From NCBI GenBank assembly GCA_003151595.1, contig PLXW01000073.1:360-33297 (forward strand): a stretch of DNA of 32,938 bases, in the 5' to 3' direction. A program made the translations under genes and the position numbers. Position 1 is the stretch's first letter, and every line of letters begins with the position of its first letter. Shown here one piece after another: positions 8,721 to 16,960 of the stretch. The stretch comes from Myxococcales bacterium (lineage in GTDB: Bacteria > Myxococcota > Polyangia > Polyangiales > Polyangiaceae). A model generated the notes under the pieces. That model saw nothing but the letters and a program-made list of their open reading frames with translations. It was not told where the DNA came from and did no database searches.

Positions 8721-9665
8721 TCAGCGACGCTCTTCGTGCTCGTCGTTCACCGCGTGCTCGTTCTGCGCGACGTGCTCGACCGCGGCCTTCGAGGCGGCGC
8801 TGAACGCGGCGGCGGCGAGCTGCGCGTAGGCGTCGACGCGCGTGTATACGTGATTGCCCGCGGCCGAGCAGCTCGCGCCGCGCGACACCACGCCCACGAT
8901 CTCGCCGGTGCGCTCGTCGATCGCGGGGCCGCCCGAATCGCCGCGGCAAGTCGCTTCGTCGACCTCGAACTCGCGCGGCCCCAGGACCGCGCCCGTGTCG
9001 GCGTTCGCCGCCGGGCCGACGGTGAGCACGGTGCTCCCCGTGCGCGCGACGCGGTTGCCGATCTCGTTCGTGACGCCGCCGCCGAACCCGATCGGCAGGA
9101 CGCGATCGCCCGACTCCACCGCGCCGTGCAACCGGATCGGCAACACCGTCACGTCGGTCAGCGGATGATCGAGCACCAGGAAGGCGACGTCGGCGTCGCA
9201 CAGCACGCGCCCCACCGGATGCAGCGTGCGGATGGCGTGCGCGCGGATCGGATCGCGATCGACGTGCACGTGCGCGCCGACGTAGATCCCGATCGTCCCC
9301 GGGTCGGCGTCCTCGGCGAGGTGCAGACCGTTGTGCGACTCACCGCGCGCGTCGCACGCCGGCGTCGCCGTGATCGCGCGCGAGACGCAGTGGCGCGCCG
9401 TGAGCACCAGGTTGGGCGCGACGAGCGCGCCGCTGCACAGGGTCACGTGCGACTGATCGTCGTCGAGCGAGGTGGCGACGGCGACGACACCCTGCTGCTC
9501 GGAGTCCATGATCGCTTGCGAGAGCACAACCGGGATGGGACGCGCGTGAACGCATCCACCGGCGAGGAGAGCGGCCGTCGCCGCGAGAATCGACCCTGCT
9601 CTTCCGAGCGGGATAGGCGCACTGGGGCGGGAACCCGGAGGTTCCCCGTCTCGTCCGTCTGTCAT
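8721..9665 (-). CDS. Trypsin-like serine protease, predicted lipoprotein
   Basis: This is an S1-family (chymotrypsin fold) endopeptidase. The catalytic triad is visible: His92 in TARHC, Asp159 in DADVAFLVLD, and Ser244 in CRGDSGGP. A Cys pair near His92 and others near the active Ser could form the usual disulfides. The N-terminus has a hydrophobic stretch ending ALLAGGC, so Cys38 is a likely lipidation site and the enzyme would be anchored to a membrane facing the periplasm or outside. The ATG at 9665 (314 aa) is preferred because the alternative ATG at 9728 would leave 58 residues before the lipobox Cys. Neither start has a clear ribosome binding site. The C-terminal 30 residues are His/Glu/Asn-rich. 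No partner gene is adjacent; the substrate is unknown. Confidence 0.88.
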   Translation of the reverse strand: MTDGRDGEPPGSRPSAPIPLGRAGSILAATAALLAGGCVHARPIPVVLSQAIMDSEQQGVVAVATSLDDDQSHVTLCSGALVAPNLVLTARHCVSRAITATPACDARGESHNGLHLAEDADPGTIGIYVGAHVHVDRDPIRAHAIRTLHPVGRVLCDADVAFLVLDHPLTDVTVLPIRLHGAVESGDRVLPIGFGGGVTNEIGNRVARTGSTVLTVGPAANADTGAVLGPREFEVDEATCRGDSGGPAIDERTGEIVGVVSRGASCSAAGNHVYTRVDAYAQLAAAAFSAASKAAVEHVAQNEHAVNDEHEERR

Positions 9666-9831
9666 TTGTTGTTGTCGTGTCCGCTCTTTGGAAAGAGGTG
9701 CATGGGTGCGGGATCGCCCAACATGCATGATGACTGAACCGCAGCTCGTCGGAGCCCGGATTCATGAGATCGCGATCCGTTTTGTAAGAGCGGATGCGCG
9801 TCCTCACTCTATGCGGCGCGCGTGTATGTGA

Positions 9832-10815
9832 TCAGTCGCGCAGGCCTTCGAGCTGCGCGTTCAGCTCGGCGCCGATCAACAAAGACCAGCTCGTCAGGTA
9901 GAACCAGACGAGCAGAACGGCGACCGCAGCCACGCTTCCATAGAAGAGTGCGTATCGGCCTAGTGAGCTGACGTAAGCGCCGAACCCCCACGACACGACC
10001 GTCCACGCGGCGAACGCGAGAAGCGCCCCGGGCCATACGCGGCGCTGCACGCCCGGCGGATGCGCGACCGCCATCCGATAGAAGGCGGCGATTCCGGTGA
10101 GCGCAAGGAGCGCTAGACCGATCGCGAGCGCGCCTCTCTCCCAAGAGTCGCGGAGGAGTTGCGGCAGCGGAGCGCGCGTTCGACGTGTGACGGGAGGCGA
10201 CGCCTCGCGCTCCTTCGATGATCGCGTAGCGGCCGGAGCGCGTGACGACGCCGAAGCCGACGCACGCGGCGCGTCGGCCGCGACGTGAGTCGTCGCAGAC
10301 TCACGATGGACGGCGGCGTCGATCTTGAGAGCGCCCCACGCCAGCACCGAGATCGCCACGAGCGCGCCGGCCACCCAGGCAAACGCGAGCATCCGCTTTC
10401 TCCACCACGGGCGGCGAGGCGCGGCCGCGATCACTTCGAGCTCGTCCATCAAGCCGTGCGTCCCACCCGCCGCGAGCCAGAAAAAGCCGAGCACGCTGAG
10501 CGGCGCGATCGTAGACCCTCCCGCCCCCGCGAGCCGTTCGAGCTCGGCGCGAATGATCTGCTCGGCGGCATCGGGCGTCGCTTCGATCGCCGGACCCAGC
10601 AGCGCGTCGACGCCGCGCTGGCGAACCACCTGCCCGAGCACGAACCCGATCAGTACGAGGACCGGCACCAGACTGAGAAAGAAATGGAACGCCATCGCCG
10701 GCGCCGCGCCGTCGGCGTTGTGAATGCGTAGCCCCTGCGCGATGCGGAGCGCGATCCGGGCGACGCGCTTGTGGAGCGGCGCTTCGCGGGCGAGGAGCGG
10801 CGCGAGGGAGGTCAT
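9832..10815 (-). CDS. YihY/BrkB family inner membrane protein
   Basis: YihY/virulence factor BrkB family proteins are six-helix inner membrane proteins whose biochemical role is not settled. The conserved N-terminal block GAAPAMAFHFFLSLVPVLVL corresponds to the family's ALTYYTLLSLFP-type helix. Central helices include FAWVAGALVAISVLAWGAL, and the C-terminal pair includes YALFYGSVAAVAVLLVWFYL and SWSLLIGAELNAQLE, a strong family signature. An unusual insertion of roughly 60 residues, rich in Ala, Ser, Arg and Thr, splits the protein in the middle. I choose the ATG at 10815 (327 aa) over the one at 10854 because a TACGAT box lies 10 nt before it and because the later start leaves room for the divergent pcm promoter. 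Confidence 0.85.
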   Translation of the reverse strand: MTSLAPLLAREAPLHKRVARIALRIAQGLRIHNADGAAPAMAFHFFLSLVPVLVLIGFVLGQVVRQRGVDALLGPAIEATPDAAEQIIRAELERLAGAGGSTIAPLSVLGFFWLAAGGTHGLMDELEVIAAAPRRPWWRKRMLAFAWVAGALVAISVLAWGALKIDAAVHRESATTHVAADAPRASASASSRAPAATRSSKEREASPPVTRRTRAPLPQLLRDSWERGALAIGLALLALTGIAAFYRMAVAHPPGVQRRVWPGALLAFAAWTVVSWGFGAYVSSLGRYALFYGSVAAVAVLLVWFYLTSWSLLIGAELNAQLEGLRD

Positions 10816-10824
10816 CCGAAGCCC

Positions 10825-10830
10825 ATCGTA
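10825..10830 (-). promoter_or_regulatory. -10 box for the YihY gene
   Basis: On the minus strand this reads TACGAT and ends 10 nt before the ATG at 10815. It favours that start over the upstream ATG at 10854. Confidence 0.4.
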
Positions 10831-10853
10831 GTTCTTCGACGAGGCGGGGCTCA

Positions 10854-10859
10854 TACTTC
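10854..10859 (+). promoter_or_regulatory. Candidate -10 box for pcm
   Basis: TACTTC ends 7 nt before the ATG at 10866, the same spacing as the leaderless-type promoters elsewhere in the window. It lies between divergent genes. Confidence 0.35.
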
Positions 10860-10865
10860 GTTGCG

Positions 10866-11522
10866 ATGTCGAATCTGCTCCACCAGCGAGAGCGCCTCGC
10901 GCGCGCGATCGACGAGCAGCACGGCCCGTTCGATCCGCTGCAACTTCAGGCGCTCCGCGAGGTGCCGCGCGAGCTGTTCGTGCGCGCGGCGGACGTCGAT
11001 CGCAGCGCCGCGGACATGCCGCTCCCGCTCGACGACGAGGGGCTGGCGACGGTCAGCGCGCCGCACGCCTACCTGCTCACGTACCGCCTCCTCGCGCTCG
11101 GTCGTGGTGATGTGCTGGTCGAGCTGGGGAGCGGGACGGGCTACGGAGCCGCGCTCGCCAGCTACATCGTCGGCCCCAGCGGCCGCGTGCTCACGATCGA
11201 GATCGACGAGTCGCTCTCCGTTCGTGCGCACGCGAACCTCGCGCCGCTCGCGAACGTCACGGCGATCTGCGCCGACGCGGTAGGCAGCACTCCTTCGTGG
11301 CGCGACGCGCGCAAGATCGCGTGCACGTTCGCCGTCGACGAGCTGCCGCGCGCGTGGCTCGACGCGCTTCCGAACGACGGCATCCTCGTCGCGCCGGTGG
11401 GTGCGCGCGAGAAGGATCAGCAGCTCGTTCGCGTAGCGCGCGAAGGATACGACCTCCGCATCACGCACCACGGCGGCGTGCGCTACGTGAAGAATCGCTC
11501 CGCGTCCGGCGTCGCTACTTGA
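10866..11522 (+). CDS. pcm: Protein-L-isoaspartate O-methyltransferase
   Basis: This SAM-dependent enzyme methylates L-isoaspartyl residues in damaged proteins so that they can return to normal Asp. The 218-aa protein has the family order: the N-terminal block PRELFVRAADVDRSA, then MPLPLDDEGLATVSAPHAYL, which corresponds to the PLPIGxGQTISQPY motif, then the SAM-binding loop VELGSGTGYGAALA at residues 85-98, and a later GRVLTIEIDE strand. The second motif is divergent (DDEGLATVSAPH), so this could be a related subgroup with a different acceptor. It is divergent from the YihY gene and its last 8 bases overlap the convergent M16 gene at 11515. Confidence 0.85.
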   Translation: MSNLLHQRERLARAIDEQHGPFDPLQLQALREVPRELFVRAADVDRSAADMPLPLDDEGLATVSAPHAYLLTYRLLALGRGDVLVELGSGTGYGAALASYIVGPSGRVLTIEIDESLSVRAHANLAPLANVTAICADAVGSTPSWRDARKIACTFAVDELPRAWLDALPNDGILVAPVGAREKDQQLVRVAREGYDLRITHHGGVRYVKNRSASGVAT

Positions 11523-13101
11523 ACATCGAAGCGACGGGCACCACACGCACCGCCTTCGCGTCGAGCGGCACCGGGAACGCGGCGATGTCCTTGTCGTCGG
11601 CCTGAACCTCGGGCGGCTTCGGCGCGTCGTAGACCGGCGGCGTCGAAGGCTCTCCTTTCGTGAGGAGGTCGGCGATCTTCTGCCCGTCGCTCCCGACGAT
11701 CGCGATCGACACGTTCTTCGCGTCGAGCGCCTTCGCCAGGATCGCCTTCAGCTTCGCGCCGTCGAGGTCCTTCCACGAGCGGCGGAGCACGTCCACGTAC
11801 GGCGCGTCGAGCCCGTACGTCTTGTCGTCCATCGCGTACCCCAGCCTGCGCGAATCGGTCTGCTGCTCGAGCCCCACGAGGCGCGAGAGGAACTCCTTCA
11901 TCCGTGCGAGCTCGTCGTCGGCGAGCCCCTCGGTCGCGAGCTTGGTGTAGAGGCGTAGCGCCGCCCGAAGCGCGAACGTCGTGTTCGCCGGCTTCACGGG
12001 CCTCAGCCACATCGATACGAACTGCTGCCTGCGCGCGACGTTCGGGCGCGCGAAGCGGTTGTACCCCTCCTGCTCGAAGTACTCGGCGTACGCGTAGTCG
12101 CCGTAGTTGAGGCCACGCTTCCCGCGGATCTCCTTGAAGAGGATCCCCGCCGGCTGGCGGTGAATTCCGAGGGCCTCGATCGCGAAGAGCAGGCCCGGGT
12201 AGCTCGCCTCGTCGGAGCGCGTGACGGGCGTGGTGAAGCCAATCGAGATCGCGGTCGCGCCTGCGCCCGGCTTGTCGACCACGAGGAGCTGGAAGCCGTG
12301 ACGCGCCGGCGGATCGGGGAGCTTGGCGCGCTCCCCTGCGCACGCCGCGAGCTTCGCGACGTCGGCGGCGACCTGATCGTCGAAGCCGTCGGCGTACCCG
12401 CCGGCGATCCCGATCGTCACGCGGTCCTTGCAGAACGCGCTCGTGTACTGCGCGTGAACGTCGTCGAGCGTGATCGCCGCGAGGCCGTGCTCGGTCCCTT
12501 CGGTCGGGTGCCCGTACGGGTGCCCTTCGTAGAGCATCCACTCCAGCGCTTCCTTGCCGAGCGCCTCGTCGTTCGCGCCGCGAAGCTCGCTCGTGAGCTC
12601 GCTCGTCTGCCGCGCCCGAAGACGCGCGAACGCTTCGGCGTCGAAGCGCGGCGCGAGGATCACGTCACGCAGCAGCGGATAGAACTTGTCGACGACGTCG
12701 CGCGGCACGGTCGCCGAGAACACGGTCTCGTCGCGATCCACGTGTACGTCGATCGACGCCGCCAGCGGATACAACTTCGACGACAGCTCGGCGTAGGAGA
12801 GCGCTTGCGTCCCCCCTTCGGCCATCGCCGTCGCCATCAGTCGCGTGAGCCCTTCCTTGCCTGCGGGATCGTCTGCCGAGCCCGCGGCGAACGCGATCCG
12901 GATCGACACCACGCGCGCATCGGGCGACTTCAGCGCGACGCGGGTTGGCGCCGCCGGCGTGGGCGTAACGGCCGCGGGGCGAAGGTCTTCGGGCTTGGCC
13001 GTCGTCGGCCCGGGGACGTTCGGCGGCGGCGTCTCGGGCGAGCAGGCGGCGACGGCGACGAGCGCGGCGAACGCTGCAAACGTGACGTGACGCGCGCTCA
13101 C
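11515..13101 (-). CDS. M16 peptidase-like lipoprotein lacking the zinc motif
   Basis: This is a 528-aa two-lobed M16 (pitrilysin/insulinase) family protein that appears non-catalytic. The signal peptide ends VAAC with Cys20 as the lipidation site, followed by a Pro/Thr/Ala tether to residue 55. The first lobe has GSADDPAGKEGLTRLMATAM where active members have HxxEH, so the two zinc His and the Glu are absent. Later parts (YAELSSKLYPLAASIDVHVD, GHPYGHPTEGTE, KEIRGKRGLNYGDYAY) fit the family. It starts with GTG at 13101, overlapping the stop of the active M16 gene by 4 bases (GTGA), which indicates co-translation and probably a heterodimer in which this chain supplies the substrate cavity. Such paired active/inactive M16 subunits are known in bacteria. 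Confidence 0.9.
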   Translation of the reverse strand: MSARHVTFAAFAALVAVAACSPETPPPNVPGPTTAKPEDLRPAAVTPTPAAPTRVALKSPDARVVSIRIAFAAGSADDPAGKEGLTRLMATAMAEGGTQALSYAELSSKLYPLAASIDVHVDRDETVFSATVPRDVVDKFYPLLRDVILAPRFDAEAFARLRARQTSELTSELRGANDEALGKEALEWMLYEGHPYGHPTEGTEHGLAAITLDDVHAQYTSAFCKDRVTIGIAGGYADGFDDQVAADVAKLAACAGERAKLPDPPARHGFQLLVVDKPGAGATAISIGFTTPVTRSDEASYPGLLFAIEALGIHRQPAGILFKEIRGKRGLNYGDYAYAEYFEQEGYNRFARPNVARRQQFVSMWLRPVKPANTTFALRAALRLYTKLATEGLADDELARMKEFLSRLVGLEQQTDSRRLGYAMDDKTYGLDAPYVDVLRRSWKDLDGAKLKAILAKALDAKNVSIAIVGSDGQKIADLLTKGEPSTPPVYDAPKPPEVQADDKDIAAFPVPLDAKAVRVVPVASMFK

Positions 13102-14537
13102 TTCGCACCTCCGGTCTTTTCGGTCTTGCTGGGCTTCGCGGCCTCGGCCTTCGCGGCCGGCTCGCTCCCCGTCCCCGTCGCAGTCCCCGTCACGAGCGTC
13201 ACCACGTCGCGATGCGCGGGCACGAGCCCCTTGGCCACGCGCGCCACGTCCTCCGGCTTCACCGCGGCCAGCGCCTGTGTGTACTTCTCGAACGTGTGCA
13301 CGTCGCCCGTCCGCGCCGCGAGCGACGCGAGCCGGTTCGCGATCTGCGCCGCGGTTTGCGCGCCGATGATCGTCTCGTTGAGGAGGTGATCGCGCGCCGC
13401 CACGACCCGATCGGCCGCCAGCTCGCCCTTCGCCGCGGAGTCGATCGTCGACTGCACCGCGCGGATGATCTCGTCGAAGCTCGTCTCCCCCTTCAGCTTC
13501 GCGTCGATCTCGAGCGCGCCCGGATCCTTGTTCTCCACGCTGCGCGGCGATGCATCCAGCTCGAGCAGCTTCTGCTCACGCACCACGAGACGCTGATACA
13601 GCTCGCTCGGCTCCCCGAACGCCGCCGCCAGGAGCGTCGCCAGCGCCGCCGTATCGGCCAGCGACGCCTTCATCGACGGGATCCGGTAGTCGATCGCCAG
13701 CAGCGGATCGGTCGGCGATCGCCAGTTGAGCGCCCGCGCCCGCGCCTTCTTCTGCTCCGGCTCCGCGATCACGGCGTTCCGCGCCCGCGTACCGCGCCAC
13801 GGCCCGTACGCCTCCTTGATCGCCGCGAGCGTCTTGCCGGGATCGAAGTCGCCAACGACGAACACCACGCAGTCGTCCGGCGTGTAGAAGCGTTTGAAGA
13901 ACTGCCGCGAGTACTCGTACTGGTTCGGCATGTCCTCGACGTCGTGCTTGTTGCCGATCGTCGTGTGCCCGTACGTGTGGCTCTTGTACGTGAGCGCCCC
14001 CATCGCCTCGTCCATCTGCGCGCGCGGATCGGAGAACACCTTGTTCCGCTCGCCGAGCACGGCACCGGTCTCGTCCTTGTATTTCACCTCCGCGACGTGA
14101 AGGTGCTGGAAGCGGTCGGCGTTCAGCTTGATGAGGTCGGGGAGCGCGTCGCTCGGCGCGGTCGTGTTGTAGACCGTCATGTCGCTCGACGTGTACGCGT
14201 TGTCGTCGGCCCCGAGCGCTTGCATCCGGCGCGAATACTCCTCGGCCGGCACGGTGTCGGTGCCGCGGAACATCAGGTGCTCGAAGAGGTGCGCGTACCC
14301 GCTGCGTCCCGCCTCGACCTCGTCGCGCGACCCCGCTTGCACGAGCGTGTAGTACGAGACGATCCCCGGCGAATCGAACGGCACGGTTACGACGGTGAGC
14401 CCGTTCGCGAGCTTGTCGACCTGCATCGGATGCGGCAGCGGGCTCACGGCCCCATCCGCCGCTGCGCCCGTCACGACGGTCGTCAGCGCGAGCCCCGCGC
14501 ACAGCGCGAGCGCGGTCCCGAAAAACGATTTCACCAC
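13098..14537 (-). CDS. M16 family zinc metalloprotease, catalytic subunit
   Basis: The 479-aa protein carries the inverted zinc motif HLFEH at residues 83-87, with the distal Glu ligand probably at E163 in AVLGERNKV. The second lobe includes the usual C-terminal M16 fold. A hydrophobic N-terminus of about 28 residues looks like a secretion signal, so the enzyme acts in the periplasm or outside. The Lys/Ala/Glu-rich tail is probably disordered. Translation starts at GTG 14537 or at the next codon, GTG 14534, which has the better 8-nt spacing to an AGGAGG at 14543-14548. That ribosome site is partly buried in an 8-bp hairpin. The downstream inactive partner overlaps by 4 bases, so the two form one operon. 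Confidence 0.92.
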   Translation of the reverse strand: MVKSFFGTALALCAGLALTTVVTGAAADGAVSPLPHPMQVDKLANGLTVVTVPFDSPGIVSYYTLVQAGSRDEVEAGRSGYAHLFEHLMFRGTDTVPAEEYSRRMQALGADDNAYTSSDMTVYNTTAPSDALPDLIKLNADRFQHLHVAEVKYKDETGAVLGERNKVFSDPRAQMDEAMGALTYKSHTYGHTTIGNKHDVEDMPNQYEYSRQFFKRFYTPDDCVVFVVGDFDPGKTLAAIKEAYGPWRGTRARNAVIAEPEQKKARARALNWRSPTDPLLAIDYRIPSMKASLADTAALATLLAAAFGEPSELYQRLVVREQKLLELDASPRSVENKDPGALEIDAKLKGETSFDEIIRAVQSTIDSAAKGELAADRVVAARDHLLNETIIGAQTAAQIANRLASLAARTGDVHTFEKYTQALAAVKPEDVARVAKGLVPAHRDVVTLVTGTATGTGSEPAAKAEAAKPSKTEKTGGAK

Positions 14538-14538
14538 G

Positions 14539-14559
14539 GCGTCCTCCTAATGAGGACGC
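14539..14559 (-). promoter_or_regulatory. Hairpin masking the Shine-Dalgarno of the M16 operon
   Basis: On the minus strand GCGTCCTC-ATTAG-GAGGACGC is a perfect 8-bp stem with a 5-base loop. It ends one base before the GTG start codon. The ribosome site AGGAGG (14543-14548) has four bases in the stem and two in the loop. This geometry would restrict ribosome access unless the stem melts or is bound. Confidence 0.55.
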
Positions 14560-14622
14560 GACGCTAAATCGCCGAGCGCGATTCGGCAATGAGCCCCCGC
14601 CGGCGACTTAGCCTGTTCTTGT

Positions 14623-14695
14623 GGGACTGCGTCCCCTCCAAGCGGCGCTTGGAGCCCTCCCCGGCCTCGCCTTCGGCGAATCGTGCTTCGCACGA
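14623..14695. repeat. Cluster of four perfect triloop hairpins
   Basis: In 73 bases there are four consecutive perfect inverted repeats, each with a 3-base loop: GGGAC-TGC-GTCCC (14623-14635), CTCCAAGC-GGC-GCTTGGAG (14636-14654), TCGCC-TTC-GGCGA (14667-14679) and TCGTGC-TTC-GCACGA (14681-14695). On the minus strand three loops are GCA or GAA closed by a C-G pair, and one contains GCGAAGC, a sequence known to form an exceptionally stable DNA mini-hairpin. The cluster lies between the stop of the phosphoesterase gene (14762) and the M16 operon. It may be an interspersed repeat, a terminator or a processing element. Confidence 0.7.
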
Positions 14696-14761
14696 CGACC
14701 AGATCGAGAACGACTTGGAGCCGCGGGCGCGGCATTCGTGCGGAATCGCGCTGCGACCCGT

Positions 14762-16363
14762 TCAGAACGTCGTCGTGCAGTATTGGAGCCCGGCGTCGTC
14801 CTCGACGGGCGTCGCGAGCGTCGGCGGCGTGAGGAGCGCCGGCGTGGAAAAATCGAACATGTCCATCAGTGGATCGGCGTTCGCGTCGCGCGCCGTCATC
14901 GCCGGGATCTTGAACTTCGCTTCGATGAACCGCGTGATGCTGGTGTGGTCGTAGACGTTGTGCCCGACGTACCCCTTCTTGGCGTATGGCGAGACCACGA
15001 TGAGCGGCACTCGGAACCCGAGGCGCGTGTAGTCGCCGCTGACGCCGACGTCGGACCCGGTGAGGATCGGCGCCGTGGTGTCGGGCGCGCAGGCCGTGGG
15101 GGGCGGGACGTGATCGTACTCGCCGCCGTTCTCGTCCCACGTGATGAAGAGCGCGGTGTGCGCCCACTGCGGGCTCGTCGTCACGGCCTTCACGATCTCC
15201 TGGAGGAAGAACGACCCGATCTGAACGTCGCTCGGCGGATGCTGGTCGTCGTTGGTGGGCGTCGAGTCGGCAACCCCGATCTTCGGGTCGACGAACGCCA
15301 CCTGCGGCATCGTCCCGTTCTTCGCCGCGTCCAGAAAGTCCTGGAGGGCGAAATGGGTCGTCTGATCGATTGGGTAGCGCTTGACGATGCCTATATTGAG
15401 CACCGTTGCCAGCCCCGGGGTGCCATCGGTGTACGCGGCCCACGAGGCGTGACGCTGTTCGAGCTCGTCGGTGATGATCCTGTTGTTGACGATATCGTTC
15501 GGATCCGTCGTCGGGAAAGTCGGGAACCCATTCTCGGTTTGCCCGAAGCTCGTCGCGGACACGAGGAAGTCGCGGTTGGGATATGTCGGCCCCAGCGTGG
15601 AGCAGAAATAGTGGTCGGCGACGGCGTACGAGTTGGCGAGCGAGTACTCGAACGGAATATCCGTGTTGTCGTACCACCACATGGCGCGCTCACCGTCGAG
15701 CAGCGTCGGCACGCCCGCTTCGGGCCCTCCATCGAAGAGATTCCCGTCGCCGTCGGTCCCGTTGTGACTCGCGTAGAAGCCGTCGTTCGCGCCGTTGTCG
15801 TACGAGAGGTGCTGCGATCTCCAACCGTGGTCGGTGTCCGTGAAGCACATGTGCGGCGCATGCATGTATGGATGCGTTGCGCCGGCTTCGGAGCCGGGTG
15901 CGTCGGGGTTCGACGAATTCGCAGGTGCTTCTTCGATGTCGGTGCGCGACAAATCTTCGTTCATGTGACCGAGCATCGAGTCGAAGGAGCGGTTCTCCAT
16001 CACCACGACGACGATGTTGTCGATCGGGATCTTCGCGTCCAGCGGCGTGCTCGTGCCGAGAGTCGTGGCCGGCATGTCGCCGGCCTTGAACGTGCACGAG
16101 GCGCGACCGGTCTGCGCCGCCGTGTCGGTCGGCTGGGTGATCGGTTGGTCCCACGCGGGGGGCGTCGGCGGGAGATCGCTGGCGTCGCCGCCACCGTCAT
16201 CGCCGCTGGAGCTGTTCGCGTCCACGCCCGCGTCCGCGGCCGGTTTGGGCCCGGAGTCGGGACTCCCGTTGTTCCCTCCACCCGAATCACTGCTGCTGCA
16301 CGAGGCGACCGATGCCATGGCCGTCGCGACGACGACCGCGGCGCAAATTCCGATGAAGCGCAT
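14762..16363 (-). CDS. Phosphoesterase family lipoprotein (phospholipase C/acid phosphatase-like)
   Basis: This is a 533-aa member of the phosphoesterase family that includes bacterial phospholipase C and AcpA-type acid phosphatases. The signal peptide ends VASC with Cys22 as the lipidation site; residues 23-70 are a Gly/Asp/Ser tether. MENRSFDSMLGHM (122-134) is the metal- and nucleophile-bearing N-terminal signature. Further motifs are TLGPTYPNRDFL, FITWDENGGEYDHVPPP and RVPLIVVSPYAKKGYV, all typical of the family's active-site loops. It would hydrolyse phosphate esters or phospholipids outside the inner membrane; which of these cannot be told. A TGGTAAGCC box ends 8 nt before the ATG. Confidence 0.9.
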   Translation of the reverse strand: MRFIGICAAVVVATAMASVASCSSSDSGGGNNGSPDSGPKPAADAGVDANSSSGDDGGGDASDLPPTPPAWDQPITQPTDTAAQTGRASCTFKAGDMPATTLGTSTPLDAKIPIDNIVVVVMENRSFDSMLGHMNEDLSRTDIEEAPANSSNPDAPGSEAGATHPYMHAPHMCFTDTDHGWRSQHLSYDNGANDGFYASHNGTDGDGNLFDGGPEAGVPTLLDGERAMWWYDNTDIPFEYSLANSYAVADHYFCSTLGPTYPNRDFLVSATSFGQTENGFPTFPTTDPNDIVNNRIITDELEQRHASWAAYTDGTPGLATVLNIGIVKRYPIDQTTHFALQDFLDAAKNGTMPQVAFVDPKIGVADSTPTNDDQHPPSDVQIGSFFLQEIVKAVTTSPQWAHTALFITWDENGGEYDHVPPPTACAPDTTAPILTGSDVGVSGDYTRLGFRVPLIVVSPYAKKGYVGHNVYDHTSITRFIEAKFKIPAMTARDANADPLMDMFDFSTPALLTPPTLATPVEDDAGLQYCTTTF

Positions 16364-16370
16364 GCCGACC

Positions 16371-16379
16371 GGCTTACCA
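16371..16379 (-). promoter_or_regulatory. Extended -10 element for the phosphoesterase gene
   Basis: On the minus strand TGGTAAGCC matches TG-n-TAnnnn, with the hexamer ending 8 nt before the ATG at 16363. Confidence 0.45.
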
Positions 16380-16413
16380 CGAAGTCGGTGGAGAGGCGCG
16401 TGACGGGCGTGTG

Positions 16414-16770
16414 TCAGCCGACGCGCTTTTTGGCGTCGTCGTCAGCAGGGGGAGAGGCCTGGGAAGCGTCCTTGGGGGCGTCCGATTTCGCCTCGCCGGC
16501 CGAGGCCGAGGCGGCCTCGCTCGCGTCGGTCTTCTTCGCGTCGCCCGCAGCGCCGTCCACGGGCCGCGCCGTCGGCTTGCGAAGGAACTGCTCCTCGACC
16601 GTGTGCGCGACGTTCTCCACCGCGCGCCCGACTTCCTTCGCGCCGGAGATCACGGCCTCTTCGATCTGCCCGGTTGGGAGCTTGTCGATCGTCGTCTTCG
16701 CCGCGCGAAACAGGAGGCCGAGGCCTTTGCGCAGATCGTCGATGGGGTTCGGCTTGTCGGAGTCGGACAT
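16414..16770 (-). CDS. Small helical hypothetical protein
   Basis: I do not recognise this 118-aa protein. Residues 1-65 are predicted largely helical and amphipathic (PIDDLRKGLGLLFRAAKTTI, then IEEAVISGAKEVGRAVENVA), with a periodic hydrophobic face. Residues 70-118 are an Ala/Ser/Asp/Lys-rich low-complexity tail. There is no signal peptide or membrane segment, so it is probably cytoplasmic. The ATG at 16770 lies about 190 bases from the 20-bp tandem array at 16961-17160; the array would be upstream of this gene on its own strand. The phosphoesterase gene follows 50 bases downstream on the same strand but has its own -10-like box. Coding is supported by the helical pattern and the typical tail, not by homology. 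Confidence 0.6.
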   Translation of the reverse strand: MSDSDKPNPIDDLRKGLGLLFRAAKTTIDKLPTGQIEEAVISGAKEVGRAVENVAHTVEEQFLRKPTARPVDGAAGDAKKTDASEAASASAGEAKSDAPKDASQASPPADDDAKKRVG

Positions 16771-16960
16771 GCCTCAAAGATGCGGACGCACCACATGGAA
16801 CGCAAGGACCGCGAGCTCGTCCGTGAGGCACTTGGTCGCCACCGCGCTGCCCTTCGGCGGCGGCCCCGGCAGCACCCAGCGCGAGGCCCGAGGAGGACCA
16901 CGGTCGCCGTGAGCGCGGGGGCGAGGGTGACGGCGGCGAGCATCGCGGGCACGAGGGCGA

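Noticed and set aside
14621..16912. Long open frame on the + strand across the phosphoesterase gene
   Set aside because: It is Arg/Val/Gly-rich shadow sequence of the minus-strand gene, a routine effect of high GC.
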